Below, in pieces: positions 26,390-35,198 of a DNA stretch of 64,000 nt. The notes under the pieces were generated by a model. It was not told where the DNA came from, ran no database searches, and was given only the letters and a program-made list of their open reading frames with translations. Positions within the stretch are counted from its first letter, which is position 1. The number at the start of each line of letters is the position of its first letter. The position numbers and the translations under genes are program-made. Source of the DNA: Nitrososphaerota archaeon (lineage in GTDB: Archaea > Thermoproteota > Nitrososphaeria > Nitrososphaerales > JACPRH01); contig JAMCPI010000012.1 of assembly GCA_023379805.1 (NCBI GenBank), positions 283,777 to 347,776 on the forward strand, given 5' to 3'.

Positions 26390-26390
26390 A

Positions 26391-26408
26391 ACTAACTAAC
26401 TAACTAAC
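26391..26408. repeat. (CTAA)4 directly behind a stop codon
   Basis: Four CTAA units (26392-26407) start two bases after the TGA of the protease gene, giving TAA in every frame within 15 bases. The unit is the same as at 11351, on the coding strand in both cases. Confidence 0.85.
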
Positions 26409-26559
26409 GCCTAAATTGTGCTTCCAGCTAGATTCGACACTTCAGCAGAAATGTGACTGTTATAAGTGACGGGCCTAAGAGCAACCACAGCATCTTTATC
26501 GTGGTCCTGCTGACCGTTAAAGTTGTAATTCAAGCAACACCATTATTAAGCTAAAAACA

Positions 26560-26586
26560 GACTATATAAGGAGCCTTTATATAGTC
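26560..26586 (+). promoter_or_regulatory. Palindromic TATA element of the tbp promoter
   Basis: GACTATATAAGG (26560-26571), two bases, then CCTTTATATAGTC (26574-26586): a near-perfect inverted repeat with a TATA box in each arm. The left arm is placed to start transcription around 26590, some 25 bases before the TTG of tbp. TBP would recognise both arms, so occupancy of both could limit expression of its own gene (inference). Confidence 0.65.
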
Positions 26587-26615
26587 GGTATTAAGTTCAT
26601 ATCGCTGAAGCTGAT

Positions 26616-27173
26616 TTGCCGCAAACTCAACCTATAATCAGTATCGAAAATGTGGTTGCTTCGGCCACCATTAACCAGACTGTTGATTTGAACCAGATTA
26701 CCCGTGACTTTCCTGATGTTGAATACCACCCTGATCAGTTCCCTGGACTGGTCTTCCGATTAAAATCCCCCAAGACCGCTACACTGATCTTTAGTTCCGG
26801 AAAGATGGTTTGCACCGGCGCCAAATCCGAGGAGCAGGCGATGAAAGCAGTTCAAACGGTTGTTCAGAAGCTCCGGAAGGGCGGCGTCGAAATCCACAAC
26901 GAGCCGATTATTGAGATACAGAACATAGTTGCATCCGCAAGCTTGGGTGGAAAAGTTCACCTTGAGGAAGCGGCGCGACAGCTAACAAAATCAATGTATG
27001 AGCCTGAGCAGTTTCCAGGCTTAATCCATCGTATGAGCGATCCGAAAACGGTCATTCTGCTCTTCGCAAGTGGAAAACTGGTTTGCACCGGCGCCAAGAA
27101 AGAGGTAGAAGTCTACAGGGCTGTGAACAACCTTCACAACACCCTTGAAGAAAAGAACCTAATGATTTACTAA
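26616..27173 (+). CDS. tbp: TATA-box-binding protein
   Basis: 185 residues made of two direct repeats: IISIENVVASATI ... QFPGLVFRLKSPKTATLIFS and IIEIQNIVASASL ... QFPGLIHRMSDPKTVILLFA, each ending SGK-x-VCTGAK. This is the saddle-shaped general transcription factor that binds TATA boxes and recruits TFB and RNA polymerase. TTG start, because the domain begins at once (MPQTQPII). No acidic tail. Confidence 0.96.
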   Translation: MPQTQPIISIENVVASATINQTVDLNQITRDFPDVEYHPDQFPGLVFRLKSPKTATLIFSSGKMVCTGAKSEEQAMKAVQTVVQKLRKGGVEIHNEPIIEIQNIVASASLGGKVHLEEAARQLTKSMYEPEQFPGLIHRMSDPKTVILLFASGKLVCTGAKKEVEVYRAVNNLHNTLEEKNLMIY

Positions 27174-27227
27174 GCAGCTCGCCTACAAATCTAGTGAACA
27201 ATAATTACCGCGTCGAAACCGCATTCA

Positions 27228-27243
27228 AACTAGCTTGCTAGTT
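27228..27243. terminator. Hairpin between tbp and pyrE
   Basis: AACTAGC-tt-GCTAGTT, perfect 7-bp arms, in the short gap between two convergent genes. It could end both transcripts. Confidence 0.4.
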
Positions 27244-27982
27244 AGGAATCGCTCCATCTATCTGAGCGGCTGCTAAACCTGCCCTTACCAGTTGGGGTGC
27301 GGGCTGCGCCTTGCTGGATCTGCGATTTGACCGCAGCGTTCTCATCTTCGTTGATTAGATCCATGTCGTATAGGAGGTTGGTTAGCTCAAGCATGTCTGT
27401 GACTGGGTTCAACTTAACCTTCTTCTCAGCAAGTCTTTCACGACCCCCTTCAAGCCGGTCGATGAGAACCACTGCGTTGTCAACCTCTCCGCCTTCGCTA
27501 CGTATAGCATCTATTGTTTTGATCAGTGAGTTGCCTGTTGTGATTAGATCGTCTAGGATCACGACCTTGGCTCCAGGCTTCATAACACCCTCAATCTTCT
27601 TTGCAGTCCCATACTCCTTTACTTCGTCACGCACGTAGATCAGCGGTTTTCTTAGATTATAGGCGACCGCTGTCGCATAGGTTAACCCAGAAGTTGGGAC
27701 TCCCGCCACCGCATCAACCTTCTCCAGCCCAATAAGATTCTTCACGGCATCTATGTATGCGGTAACTGCTTTCTCAAACACGTCAGGATAGCTGGGAACA
27801 ATCCTAAGATCAACATAGTAGGAGCTCATTTTTCCGCTTGACAGGGTAAAGGTTCCGAACTGTATCGCTCTAGTTTGAACAAGAATCCTACCGAGGTCTC
27901 TGACAACCTGTTCCCTCTCCTCTTTCCACTTCAAGCCCAACCAAACTCCCTTATCCGTGACGAGTCGGGAGCACCCTCCCAT
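27242..27982 (-). CDS. pyrE: Orotate phosphoribosyltransferase
   Basis: Converts orotate and PRPP to OMP in pyrimidine synthesis. Core motifs: FTLSSGKMSSYYVDLR, the DAVAGVPTSGLTYATAVAY loop, and the PRPP-binding VVILDDLITTGNSLIKTID. The family is usually about 200 residues; this frame has 246. The true start is probably one of the in-frame TTG codons near 27929-27935 (before KWKEEREQVVRDL), and the C-terminus has an extra Ser/Arg-rich tail. Single gene, convergent with tbp. Confidence 0.9.
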   Translation of the reverse strand: MGGCSRLVTDKGVWLGLKWKEEREQVVRDLGRILVQTRAIQFGTFTLSSGKMSSYYVDLRIVPSYPDVFEKAVTAYIDAVKNLIGLEKVDAVAGVPTSGLTYATAVAYNLRKPLIYVRDEVKEYGTAKKIEGVMKPGAKVVILDDLITTGNSLIKTIDAIRSEGGEVDNAVVLIDRLEGGRERLAEKKVKLNPVTDMLELTNLLYDMDLINEDENAAVKSQIQQGAARTPTGKGRFSSRSDRWSDS

Positions 27983-28223
27983 TAAATAACCATTCCGAAG
28001 CCGAATTAGACCCGATTCTGTGGATTTTTACAGATTCGTATCCTTCTCTGAGAGCAGAGGAACCGGTGACCACCTTTGATCAGCACCGCCCGAGGACAAC
28101 AACATCAGTATTACAAGACAAAAAGTGCTGCATGCCTTGATCGAGGAGCCAGACTCAGTCAATCGCAGCTATCATGCAGCCTTCGCAATGGTTCTTGGGA
28201 ACGCTAGTTTAATGAGGTCGTCT

Positions 28224-30050
28224 TCAGCCGATAGTTAGTTTTCGGGTTTCTGAAACTTGAGAACCAGCTTGTCCTTCTACTGAGTGTTCCTCCACAGTTG
28301 AGCCACTCTGTAGCTTCACGGAGTTCTGAATGAGCATTGGTGCACTTATAGGATAAGTTCCTGTTTCTTGTTTATGTTGATCGTTGCAGTTAGATGTAAT
28401 CTGAAGTGTATATGGGGTGGGAACTGAGGTGAGCTGGAACGTAACATTTCCCCATAGGGAAATATACATTCCTCCTACAGTAAAACTATAACTTGTTTGT
28501 CCGTCACCTGTGCAGCCTATGCCATCGAGATGATAAACGAAAAATCCTGTTCCACTCCCTTGCACGGTACCATCAGCCGCCACCGTGAATGAGATTGTTC
28601 CCTTATCTGTGAGGGTTACCTTTCCCGCAGCACTAGTAATTGTAACGGTGCCTTCGTAGCTGGCGGTCAAGGCTCCCGGCTTGCATACTCCGCCTTCGTT
28701 TCCACTTCCGCCTCCTATGTTGCCTCCACCGATAACGTTGCCTCCGCCACCACCTAGGCCACCAGCGCCGCCACCACACTGCGGTGATTCACAGGGAGTA
28801 ACCATGTTTGAAACTGATTTTACGAGGTCTTCACTGACCTGCTTTAGCGTCGCTTCACTGTATGCGGTGGCTGGCGCCATCGCTATTGAGAGCTCTGGAA
28901 GCCCGATTAAACCTGAGCCTACGGAAACCTCTTTGTTCAGGAAACTAACTGCAGTATTCGCTTTCAGTTCGGTTCTAGCGTTAGCGATTGTATCAAGTAT
29001 TTTTTGTTTAGTTCCAGGATCTTCTGCATAGGCCTTTATGGTTAACGGGTTTGTGGGGTTTTCTGCGCAGTGTTGCAGTGCATCGAGTTGTTTAACCCAT
29101 TCCTGATATTCGGCGCGGGTGTTTAACGCTTCAGCTACTTCGAGTATGGAGCTAGCGCCAGTCGATATAGGGCTTTGTCCTTCAACTCCAACTCCTTTCT
29201 CTATGAGGAACTCTTCAGTTTTTGAGACAAATTCGTTTCCTGCCTCGTTAACTGTAGCCTCAACCATCACACTGACCATTGACTGCTGACCCCCTGCTTC
29301 GTCAGCTATGTTGACAGCATTACCTTGACTTGGTGCTTGGAAAAGAGTTATCTTATCTCCGGAGATGCTTGAATATTGAGGAGAACTTTCCTGTAAAGAT
29401 AGTGGTTTTATGCTTTCCACGAGTTTCGGTGGAAGAGCCTTAGTCGGTACGAAATATTCCAGTCTAAACCGATACGTGTTACCTGTGTTGCTGTACGTGA
29501 ATTTGACGTTGTAAAACTGGTTATTAGTATTATTCAGCTCTGCGGGGGTTGGGGTATAGTTCTGCCCTGGAGTCAGCCTGATAGATACATCAGCAGTTGT
29601 GTTTGTCGGGAATACTTCAACGAAGTGATAATACGTCTTGTTGGAACTTACGACTTCCAGTTTCGTTGACGCGAGAAAAGCAGCGCCCTGCCGCGACAAC
29701 CCGCCTTTGCTTGCAAACTCGGTCACTAGACTTTTATTCAGGCCAGCATTTTGCTTACTCTGTGAGGTGTTTGTTGTACTGATCTTGGTGGTGGCGGTGG
29801 TGGTCAATGTCAGAGTAGACGATGATGATGAGGATGTCTTGCTTGAACTTGATTTTGTCAGGGTTGTAGAGGATGTTGATGAACTTGTGGTTGAGGACTG
29901 TGATGAGGTTGTCGATGATCCTATTTCTGTAGGTGTCTTAGCAAGGTTTGCGTAATAGAGATAAGCTGCACCGCCCACGGCGGCCAGCACGACTACGATA
30001 AGCACGACCGTTGCAATAGTGTTGATTCCTCGCTTCGTAGAATAATACAT
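28224..30050 (-). CDS. Large pilin-like/surface protein with Ser/Thr-rich stalk
   Basis: 608 residues. N-terminus KRGINTIATVVLIVVVLAAV resembles the archaeal type IV pilin signal (charged stretch, Gly, then a hydrophobic helix). It is followed by about 60 residues of Ser/Thr (likely glycosylated stalk), a folded region of about 300 residues, a Gly-rich hinge (GGGAGGLGGGGGN, GGGNIGGGSGN) and a C-terminal beta domain with several Gly/Thr strands. No enzymatic motif. The repeat-rich DNA coding for the stalk is a likely hotspot of length variation. Confidence 0.7.
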   Translation of the reverse strand: MYYSTKRGINTIATVVLIVVVLAAVGGAAYLYYANLAKTPTEIGSSTTSSQSSTTSSSTSSTTLTKSSSSKTSSSSSSTLTLTTTATTKISTTNTSQSKQNAGLNKSLVTEFASKGGLSRQGAAFLASTKLEVVSSNKTYYHFVEVFPTNTTADVSIRLTPGQNYTPTPAELNNTNNQFYNVKFTYSNTGNTYRFRLEYFVPTKALPPKLVESIKPLSLQESSPQYSSISGDKITLFQAPSQGNAVNIADEAGGQQSMVSVMVEATVNEAGNEFVSKTEEFLIEKGVGVEGQSPISTGASSILEVAEALNTRAEYQEWVKQLDALQHCAENPTNPLTIKAYAEDPGTKQKILDTIANARTELKANTAVSFLNKEVSVGSGLIGLPELSIAMAPATAYSEATLKQVSEDLVKSVSNMVTPCESPQCGGGAGGLGGGGGNVIGGGNIGGGSGNEGGVCKPGALTASYEGTVTITSAAGKVTLTDKGTISFTVAADGTVQGSGTGFFVYHLDGIGCTGDGQTSYSFTVGGMYISLWGNVTFQLTSVPTPYTLQITSNCNDQHKQETGTYPISAPMLIQNSVKLQSGSTVEEHSVEGQAGSQVSETRKLTIG

Positions 30051-30092
30051 TATTTAGGCTACCAATCGTACTTGCCTATATTGTTTTGTCCG

Positions 30093-30825
30093 CAACAAAT
30101 GATGTTGTTAGGATAAGCCGTTGAGTAGCACCCAGTTGTAGGTGGCTGTGAATGCTTCTAGGAATATCGTTATGGATTGTATAGTTGAGCGGTAGGGGAA
30201 GTTGTTGTAGAAGCGTTTTAGCTTGGCCTTGAGGATGCCGAACCATCTTTCGATGCGGTTCCTCATACCAAAGGTTTCATGCCTGAACTAACTGGTCTCA
30301 TGCCTATACTCTAGGCCAAGCCTCTTGAATGCTTCCGGATACCAAGGCCCCTTATCCACTAGGAACAAAGGCTTGTTGGCGCAGTACTGGAGAACCTGTT
30401 TGAGGAAGAGTTCAGAGTCGAGAATGCTTCTAGCAAAGCTGCATCTGACTGCTAGGATTTCCTTAGAATCAACATCTCGGGCTGCCCAGATGAATATCTG
30501 CTGCCCAACCAGCTTAGTCTTGGTCTCATCCACAGCAACCGCTCTTCGACTCTTCTTCTCAGGCTCAGGGAAAGCCTTCCTCAACGCAATGAACGCATCC
30601 CTAACACTGACGTAAGAGATGCTTCCACCAATCATCTCAGAAGCCTTTCGATACGACAGGCCTGCAAAGCACAACATAGCAGCCAATACCTTGCTCTCAG
30701 CAGGAACCTTATTCCTCTGAAACACACCCGACTCCCTAACCCTACTAACCACCACCTCAAGAGCACACATAGGATTACAATACGCACAGAACCGTAAAAC
30801 CCTATCCTAACAACATCCAACAAAT
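30093..30825 (-). mobile_element. IS6-like insertion sequence copy 2 with 8-bp target duplication
   Basis: The element spans 30101-30817 between terminal inverted repeats GATGTTGTTAGGATA (30101-30115) and TATCCTAACAACATC (30803-30817), the same as copy 1. The flanks carry the direct repeat CAACAAAT (30093-30100 and 30818-30825), the 8-bp duplication typical of the IS6 family, so this insertion is comparatively recent. It sits between the pilin-like gene and the membrane/wHTH gene starting at 30930. Confidence 0.93.
30108..30770 (-). pseudogene. IS6-like DDE transposase with in-frame TAG
   Basis: Frame open from MCALEVVV through AVDETKTKLVGQQIFIWAAR (first Asp), FLVDKGPWYP (second Asp) and LEYRHETS, then TAG near 30288. 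After that, FRHETFGMRNRIERWFGILK (catalytic Glu region) and FYNNFPYRST continue in the same frame to TAA at 30108. The TAG lies inside a 21-bp insertion that repeats the RHET codons. Without the insertion the frame would be intact, so the gene is one small lesion away from function; readthrough could in principle restore it. Confidence 0.8.
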
Positions 30826-30929
30826 GGCCAATCGATACAGCGAAACCGGTTTGCGGGCCCCGTGGCCGTTTGGTCTCAAATGGCTCAGGTTGTCTTCTGC
30901 TCTCGAAAGTTTATGCGACCTTCCAAATT

Positions 30930-31544
30930 ATGCGGGTCTTGAGAGAAGGACCAAATTTATTTACTCAAGGGTCGCTATGGTGGGCAATGGGACTAGGTAG
31001 AGCCGTCGTTAATATTGTGATTTCAATTGTAGGCGCGTTAGTGCCGCTTCTCTTCCTGTCTGGATCCTTCTCACCCTTCGGAGCATATATGCCGAATCTC
31101 TTTGGAGACGGGAGTCAGCTAGGGAGCATGCTAGGCATCTCGTCACAATCTGACATGGCAATACTTCCGTTCGGTGCAGCAGGGATCACAGGTCTTGTGC
31201 TTTACAGTGTACTTCAAAGGATACTTGGCGCAGCGCAACAGGCGACATACTCTATGTCGCAACCAGATCCGGCGGAAATGATGCGTTCAATGCAAAACCA
31301 GATGCCGTGGATGAGTGCGCAGGGAACTAGCACCCCGAAGAATCTTCCCGCAGATATGACCAAATCACAATTCACAGTTCTCCAGAAGTACAGTGAAGGA
31401 CAAAAGAACCCGAAAAATGTAGCCAAGATTCTCTCAATGGACAAACATGAAGTTGAGAAAGAAACCGAGACGCTAAGAGCCAACGGCTACCTAACTAAAG
31501 ACAATAAGCTGACAAGCAAAGGCATGGAAGTAGTGAAAAGCTAA
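30930..31544 (+). CDS. Membrane protein with C-terminal winged-helix-like domain
   Basis: About 204 residues from the ATG at 30930 (the frame is open back to 30870, but TTTATG-type promoter bases overlap that stretch). Two membrane segments (VVNIVISIVGALVPLLFL and LPFGAAGITGLVLYSVLQ), a Met/Gln/Pro-rich link, then a helical domain FTVLQKYSEGQKNPKNVAKI ... ETETLRANGYLTKDNKLT with the build of a winged helix. A membrane-tethered DNA-binding protein is possible. IS copy 2 ends 112 bases upstream and may affect its promoter. Confidence 0.6.
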   Translation: MRVLREGPNLFTQGSLWWAMGLGRAVVNIVISIVGALVPLLFLSGSFSPFGAYMPNLFGDGSQLGSMLGISSQSDMAILPFGAAGITGLVLYSVLQRILGAAQQATYSMSQPDPAEMMRSMQNQMPWMSAQGTSTPKNLPADMTKSQFTVLQKYSEGQKNPKNVAKILSMDKHEVEKETETLRANGYLTKDNKLTSKGMEVVKS

Positions 31545-31727
31545 ACACTCATTCTACACAGAAAAAAACTACAATAAGTAAAAGCGATTGCCTATCAGCC
31601 TTCAGGTTGAAGTCAAACTGGATAGATTCACATCCATTTTATCAAGAAGATAGTCTAATCTAATGATAATGCCGCTGGCTATGTAACAGGTTTAATAGTT
31701 AGGGTATAGAGGTGTCTATGACCTCGT

Positions 31728-32897
31728 ATGCCGGAGATTTGGCTCCCCTACGGCTCCGTTGAAGTCGCGGTCAGCATCAAAGCTGAGAACTTGGCAGATC
31801 AGCTTGAGCCTAACTCCACATTAATGGGTGAAGAGGCTCTTACAGAGAGTCTTAGGGGGGTGGAGGTGAAGGAGCGTACTTGCCTCTTCATGCCGCGGCC
31901 AAGCCGCAGCTCAATCGACATTATGGCGAGGCTGATCAAGACGCTTACAGACAAAGGCGTCAACCCGTCAACGGTAACAGTCGCGACCACTAAGGAGTAC
32001 GCGATATACCTCCGGAAGCAGCTATTGGAGAACAAGGTGAATGTTGCTGAGATTGGGGAAGCTACTGATCTTATCGGTTCAATAGATAAGGTTGAAGTCA
32101 AGATTCCCCGCGTTTTGAAGGAGTGTGAAACACCTGTTCTGATAAGCGACACAGGTTTTGACCCTCTCTTCGGTTTCGCAGGCGGCCCAACCGCTCTCGT
32201 CAGACATTTGGGGAACGGCTTAATGGCCGAAGCATTTAGGAGGCGCAAAGGCGATAAACCAGCCCCCGGTATAGCCTCTTCAGACTCTGCTACCTTTGCT
32301 AATCAGGTTGCCGAGCTGCTGGGTGAAGCTGTTTCAGTTGAGATTCTTACAGGCCGAGGTGGAATATCAGGTGTTTACGTCAACAAGCCTGTTGCCGCTC
32401 ACCAAGCCGCATCGCAAGGTCTCCTAAACTCCTCCCGTGTTTCCGTCAAGAATGACTTGAAGGTCGCTATGGTGAGCGCCGGCGGCTTAGGATTCGACGG
32501 CACACTGGCTGATAGTTTACGGGCTGTGTGGAATGTTGTGGATGCATTGGGTGATAAAGGGCTGGTAGCCCTGATAGCTGAATGCTCTGGCAGCCTCGGC
32601 TCGGAAGCGTTGAAGCGGCATATCACCGGCAGGCTGGATTTGGAGGGGCTTCTGCGCCGCGGAGAATACGTGGATGGTTTAGAGGATCTTCTCTATGCCA
32701 AAACTGCTCTTCGTCGTTACACTCTTGTCTTGGTTTCAGCTTTGCCTGACTATTATGCTGAGATGAAGCTGGGCTTTCACCCATGCCGGAAGACGGGGGA
32801 TGCTCTCGCATATATTCTAAGTAGCCTCGGCTCGCGAACCAAGGTGCATCTAGTCCCTTACGGCTCCGCAACCTTACTCTCGAAAGGCGAAGCGTAA
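31728..32897 (+). CDS. cobT: Nicotinate-nucleotide-dependent phosphoribosyltransferase, archaeal CobT type
   Basis: 389 residues. Resembles the archaeal CobT group (TIGR00303-type): LISDTGFDPLFGFAGGPTAL, EILTGRGGISGVY, VSAGGLGFDGTLAD, LIAECSGSLGSEALKRH. Activates the lower-ligand base for cobamide assembly. Isolated from other cobalamin genes here; the corrinoid protein at 42319 is a plausible user of the product. Confidence 0.82.
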   Translation: MPEIWLPYGSVEVAVSIKAENLADQLEPNSTLMGEEALTESLRGVEVKERTCLFMPRPSRSSIDIMARLIKTLTDKGVNPSTVTVATTKEYAIYLRKQLLENKVNVAEIGEATDLIGSIDKVEVKIPRVLKECETPVLISDTGFDPLFGFAGGPTALVRHLGNGLMAEAFRRRKGDKPAPGIASSDSATFANQVAELLGEAVSVEILTGRGGISGVYVNKPVAAHQAASQGLLNSSRVSVKNDLKVAMVSAGGLGFDGTLADSLRAVWNVVDALGDKGLVALIAECSGSLGSEALKRHITGRLDLEGLLRRGEYVDGLEDLLYAKTALRRYTLVLVSALPDYYAEMKLGFHPCRKTGDALAYILSSLGSRTKVHLVPYGSATLLSKGEA

Positions 32898-32954
32898 CCA
32901 GTCACAGACTAACCGACGTAGTCGTTGTTGCTCTCTTAATTCTCTTCTCTTTTG

Positions 32955-34058
32955 CTATAAGTTTAGGTTTAGCGCGAAGAACGGGTTATTCATGATTGTC
33001 GCGGCGTAGAGAATGATTGCGAGCGCGATTACTGCGACGAAGAGTAGACGGCGGCCTCTTGAGAGCTGTGAAACTTCGTCCAGCGGATGAGCCTCAGGTG
33101 TTTGCAGCGATAACACGAGCACGAGTAACGCCATTACTGTGAAGCCTAGTGTGAAGAGGATGATTATGCTGAGATAAGTAGCGACCTTGTGTTGTGTTCT
33201 TGTTAACGCGGCTCCAGCAATATGGCCTCCGTCGAGCTGCCACGCCGGCATGAGGTTGAGGAATGTGATTAGGAAGCCGAGTGTGGCTGCGAAGGCTAAG
33301 GGTGAAAGAATAGTTACAGAGCCTTTAGGTGAGTTCGCGAAGAGGTTGATGACAAAGTCGGTGAAGGCGTCCACCTTAACGTTCTGAGCCCCGATGCTGG
33401 CTGCTACTCCCTCAGGTACGACCGCAGATGTCAACGCTCCGACCACCCCCACCACTAGCGTCACTGCGAGGCCGGCGAGAGGACCAGATATGCCTAGATC
33501 GAAAAGCGAGTCACGGTTTACCGGCGGATCTCGGGTTGAAATGAACGCCCCGAAAGTTGGCAGCACGGTTGGTACCCCTGGTATGAAGTAGGGCAGTGAA
33601 GATCTCATCCCGTGCTTCGCTGAGGCCACCTTATGCCCGAGTTCATGCAGTCCAATGATTCCCATTACAGCGACCGTGTAGAGCAGCACCGTTTTGTTCA
33701 GGTCGTATCCGGGAATACTTGGTGTTCTAAGTAAACCATCGATGCTGATGGTGACAATGGTGACTGCGAAGAGAATGTAAGGTATTGGTATACGTCTCCC
33801 CTTTTTCTCAGCATTATCCACCACCCCGACTCTGAGCACGATGTGGTCTCCACTTCTTCTCAAAAGCCCAATGTAGCCCTGCTGCTTCAATCGGCTGATA
33901 AGGGTCTCAAAATTCTTCTTCAGCGTCGCTGTCTGCCCGACCTCAAACTCGATTGAGCCGTCCTCCCTCATGTGCTGATCAGTCACTTCGAAAAGTGATT
34001 TTACGGTTGCAACTAATTCATCATATCTAGATGGTGTACCGGCGCTTTCGATGGTCAT
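32955..34058 (-). CDS. Site-2-protease-type (M50) membrane metalloprotease
   Basis: 367 residues. The zinc site LHELGHKVASAKHG has HExxH at residues 138-142 and the second motif NLMPAWQLDGGHIAG supplies the Asp. About seven membrane segments; an N-terminal cytoplasmic domain of about 90 residues precedes them. Cuts within membranes to release regulators or clear signal peptides; the substrate is not evident. Confidence 0.9.
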   Translation of the reverse strand: MTIESAGTPSRYDELVATVKSLFEVTDQHMREDGSIEFEVGQTATLKKNFETLISRLKQQGYIGLLRRSGDHIVLRVGVVDNAEKKGRRIPIPYILFAVTIVTISIDGLLRTPSIPGYDLNKTVLLYTVAVMGIIGLHELGHKVASAKHGMRSSLPYFIPGVPTVLPTFGAFISTRDPPVNRDSLFDLGISGPLAGLAVTLVVGVVGALTSAVVPEGVAASIGAQNVKVDAFTDFVINLFANSPKGSVTILSPLAFAATLGFLITFLNLMPAWQLDGGHIAGAALTRTQHKVATYLSIIILFTLGFTVMALLVLVLSLQTPEAHPLDEVSQLSRGRRLLFVAVIALAIILYAATIMNNPFFALNLNL

Positions 34059-34240
34059 ATTGTCTCTTACTAGAGACCCCGATTAACTTAATCTTTTAAG
34101 AGTTATTCCTTCCACCGCCTCTGTTTCATCGCTGGGTGACGTATGCTAGCGCGCTCTGCGTGATCACGAGGGCGCGGGACAGAATCTTCATTCTAGTTTG
34201 AAACTTTAAAAAGCTCGCACTCCTAATCTAGAAAGCGAAA

Positions 34241-34747
34241 TTGGAGAACCTCTTCATCAACACAATAGGGGATTACACTATTCGCAAGTGCAGCAAGGAT
34301 GATTTAAGCGAAGTTATTTCAATCAACTTCACTACACTCCCTGAGCACTACTCCGACTACTTCTTCGAAGACCTCCTACGCTCAGCCCCGGAAAGCTTCC
34401 TAGTTGCAGAGAAAGACGGGCACATAGTGGGCTACATAATGTGCCGAGTCGAATACGGCTTCTCCAACTTCAAGCGCTTCAGCCTCACCCGCAAAGGCCA
34501 CATTGTCTCACTAGCCATCACCGAAGGCAACCGCCGAAAAGGACTGGGTGATGCCCTCGTAAGAAACGTGATTGAAGCATTGAAACTCAAAGCATGCACC
34601 GAAGTCTACCTTGAAGTCAGAGTCTCAAACCATGATGCGGTACGCCTCTACCAACGTCTCGGCTTTGAAGTCATAACAACAATGGAGGGCTACTACCGAG
34701 ACAATGAAGAAGCATACTTAATGGGTCTCAACATAGCTGCCAAGTAA
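34241..34747 (+). CDS. RimI/ArdA-type N-terminal protein acetyltransferase
   Basis: 168 residues, GNAT fold. The acetyl-CoA loop is EGNRRKGLGDALVRNVIEAL; then EVYLEVRVSNHDAVRLYQRL and GFEVITTMEGYYRDNEEAYL, the classic RimI/Naa10 ending. Acetylates the N-termini of proteins co-translationally. TTG start. Confidence 0.88.
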   Translation: MENLFINTIGDYTIRKCSKDDLSEVISINFTTLPEHYSDYFFEDLLRSAPESFLVAEKDGHIVGYIMCRVEYGFSNFKRFSLTRKGHIVSLAITEGNRRKGLGDALVRNVIEALKLKACTEVYLEVRVSNHDAVRLYQRLGFEVITTMEGYYRDNEEAYLMGLNIAAK

Positions 34748-34874
34748 ACCATAACGGTACTCCTCAACCACTGCCGCTACATATTCATCCATTCGTCGGT
34801 GTAGTTGCGGCTTAAAATCATGCCGTGCTTAAAGCATAAATACGCCTCTTGAAGAATCTTGGTTCTGAAGAGAT

Positions 34875-35189
34875 TTGACTAACGATCGCACAATGGGTTT
34901 AGGTCTTCTGGTCGCAGGCGTTCTCGGTATCTTGATTTACGGCTGGCTCGTCTTCTTCTATAACCCGATTTTCATTCTGCAGCTCACAGCATTCTTGGCT
35001 GTAGCCGCGGTCTTCGCAATACTCATCTGGATCGGGTACACTATGGCAACAACTCCACCGCCGCCTGAGACGATAGAGGTGTCAGAGGCTTCTGAGACGG
35101 TTGCGAAGGAAACAGTGGCTCCTGAGACTCCTGCTGCTAAACCAGATGAGGCTGAGAAGCCCTCTAAAGGTAAGGCTAAGACCAAGTAA
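34875..35189 (+). CDS. Small two-span membrane protein with acidic/Ala-Pro tail
   Basis: 104 residues: membrane segments at about 8-28 and 34-54, then a cytoplasmic tail rich in Glu, Pro, Thr and Ala ending PSKGKAKTK. TTG start. The stop region TAAAGTAGTAAATTAG has stops in all frames within 16 bases. Family not recognised. Confidence 0.55.
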   Translation: MTNDRTMGLGLLVAGVLGILIYGWLVFFYNPIFILQLTAFLAVAAVFAILIWIGYTMATTPPPPETIEVSEASETVAKETVAPETPAAKPDEAEKPSKGKAKTK

Positions 35190-35198
35190 AGTAGTAAA

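Noticed and set aside
26391-26408. CTAA/TTAG runs as telomere-like repeats
   Set aside because: Only four to five units, inside the chromosome, and tied to stop codons instead.
30288-30290. In-frame TAG in the IS6-like transposase as a pyrrolysine codon
   Set aside because: It lies inside a 21-bp partial duplication, copy 1 has a frameshift at the same place, and no pyl genes are in the window.
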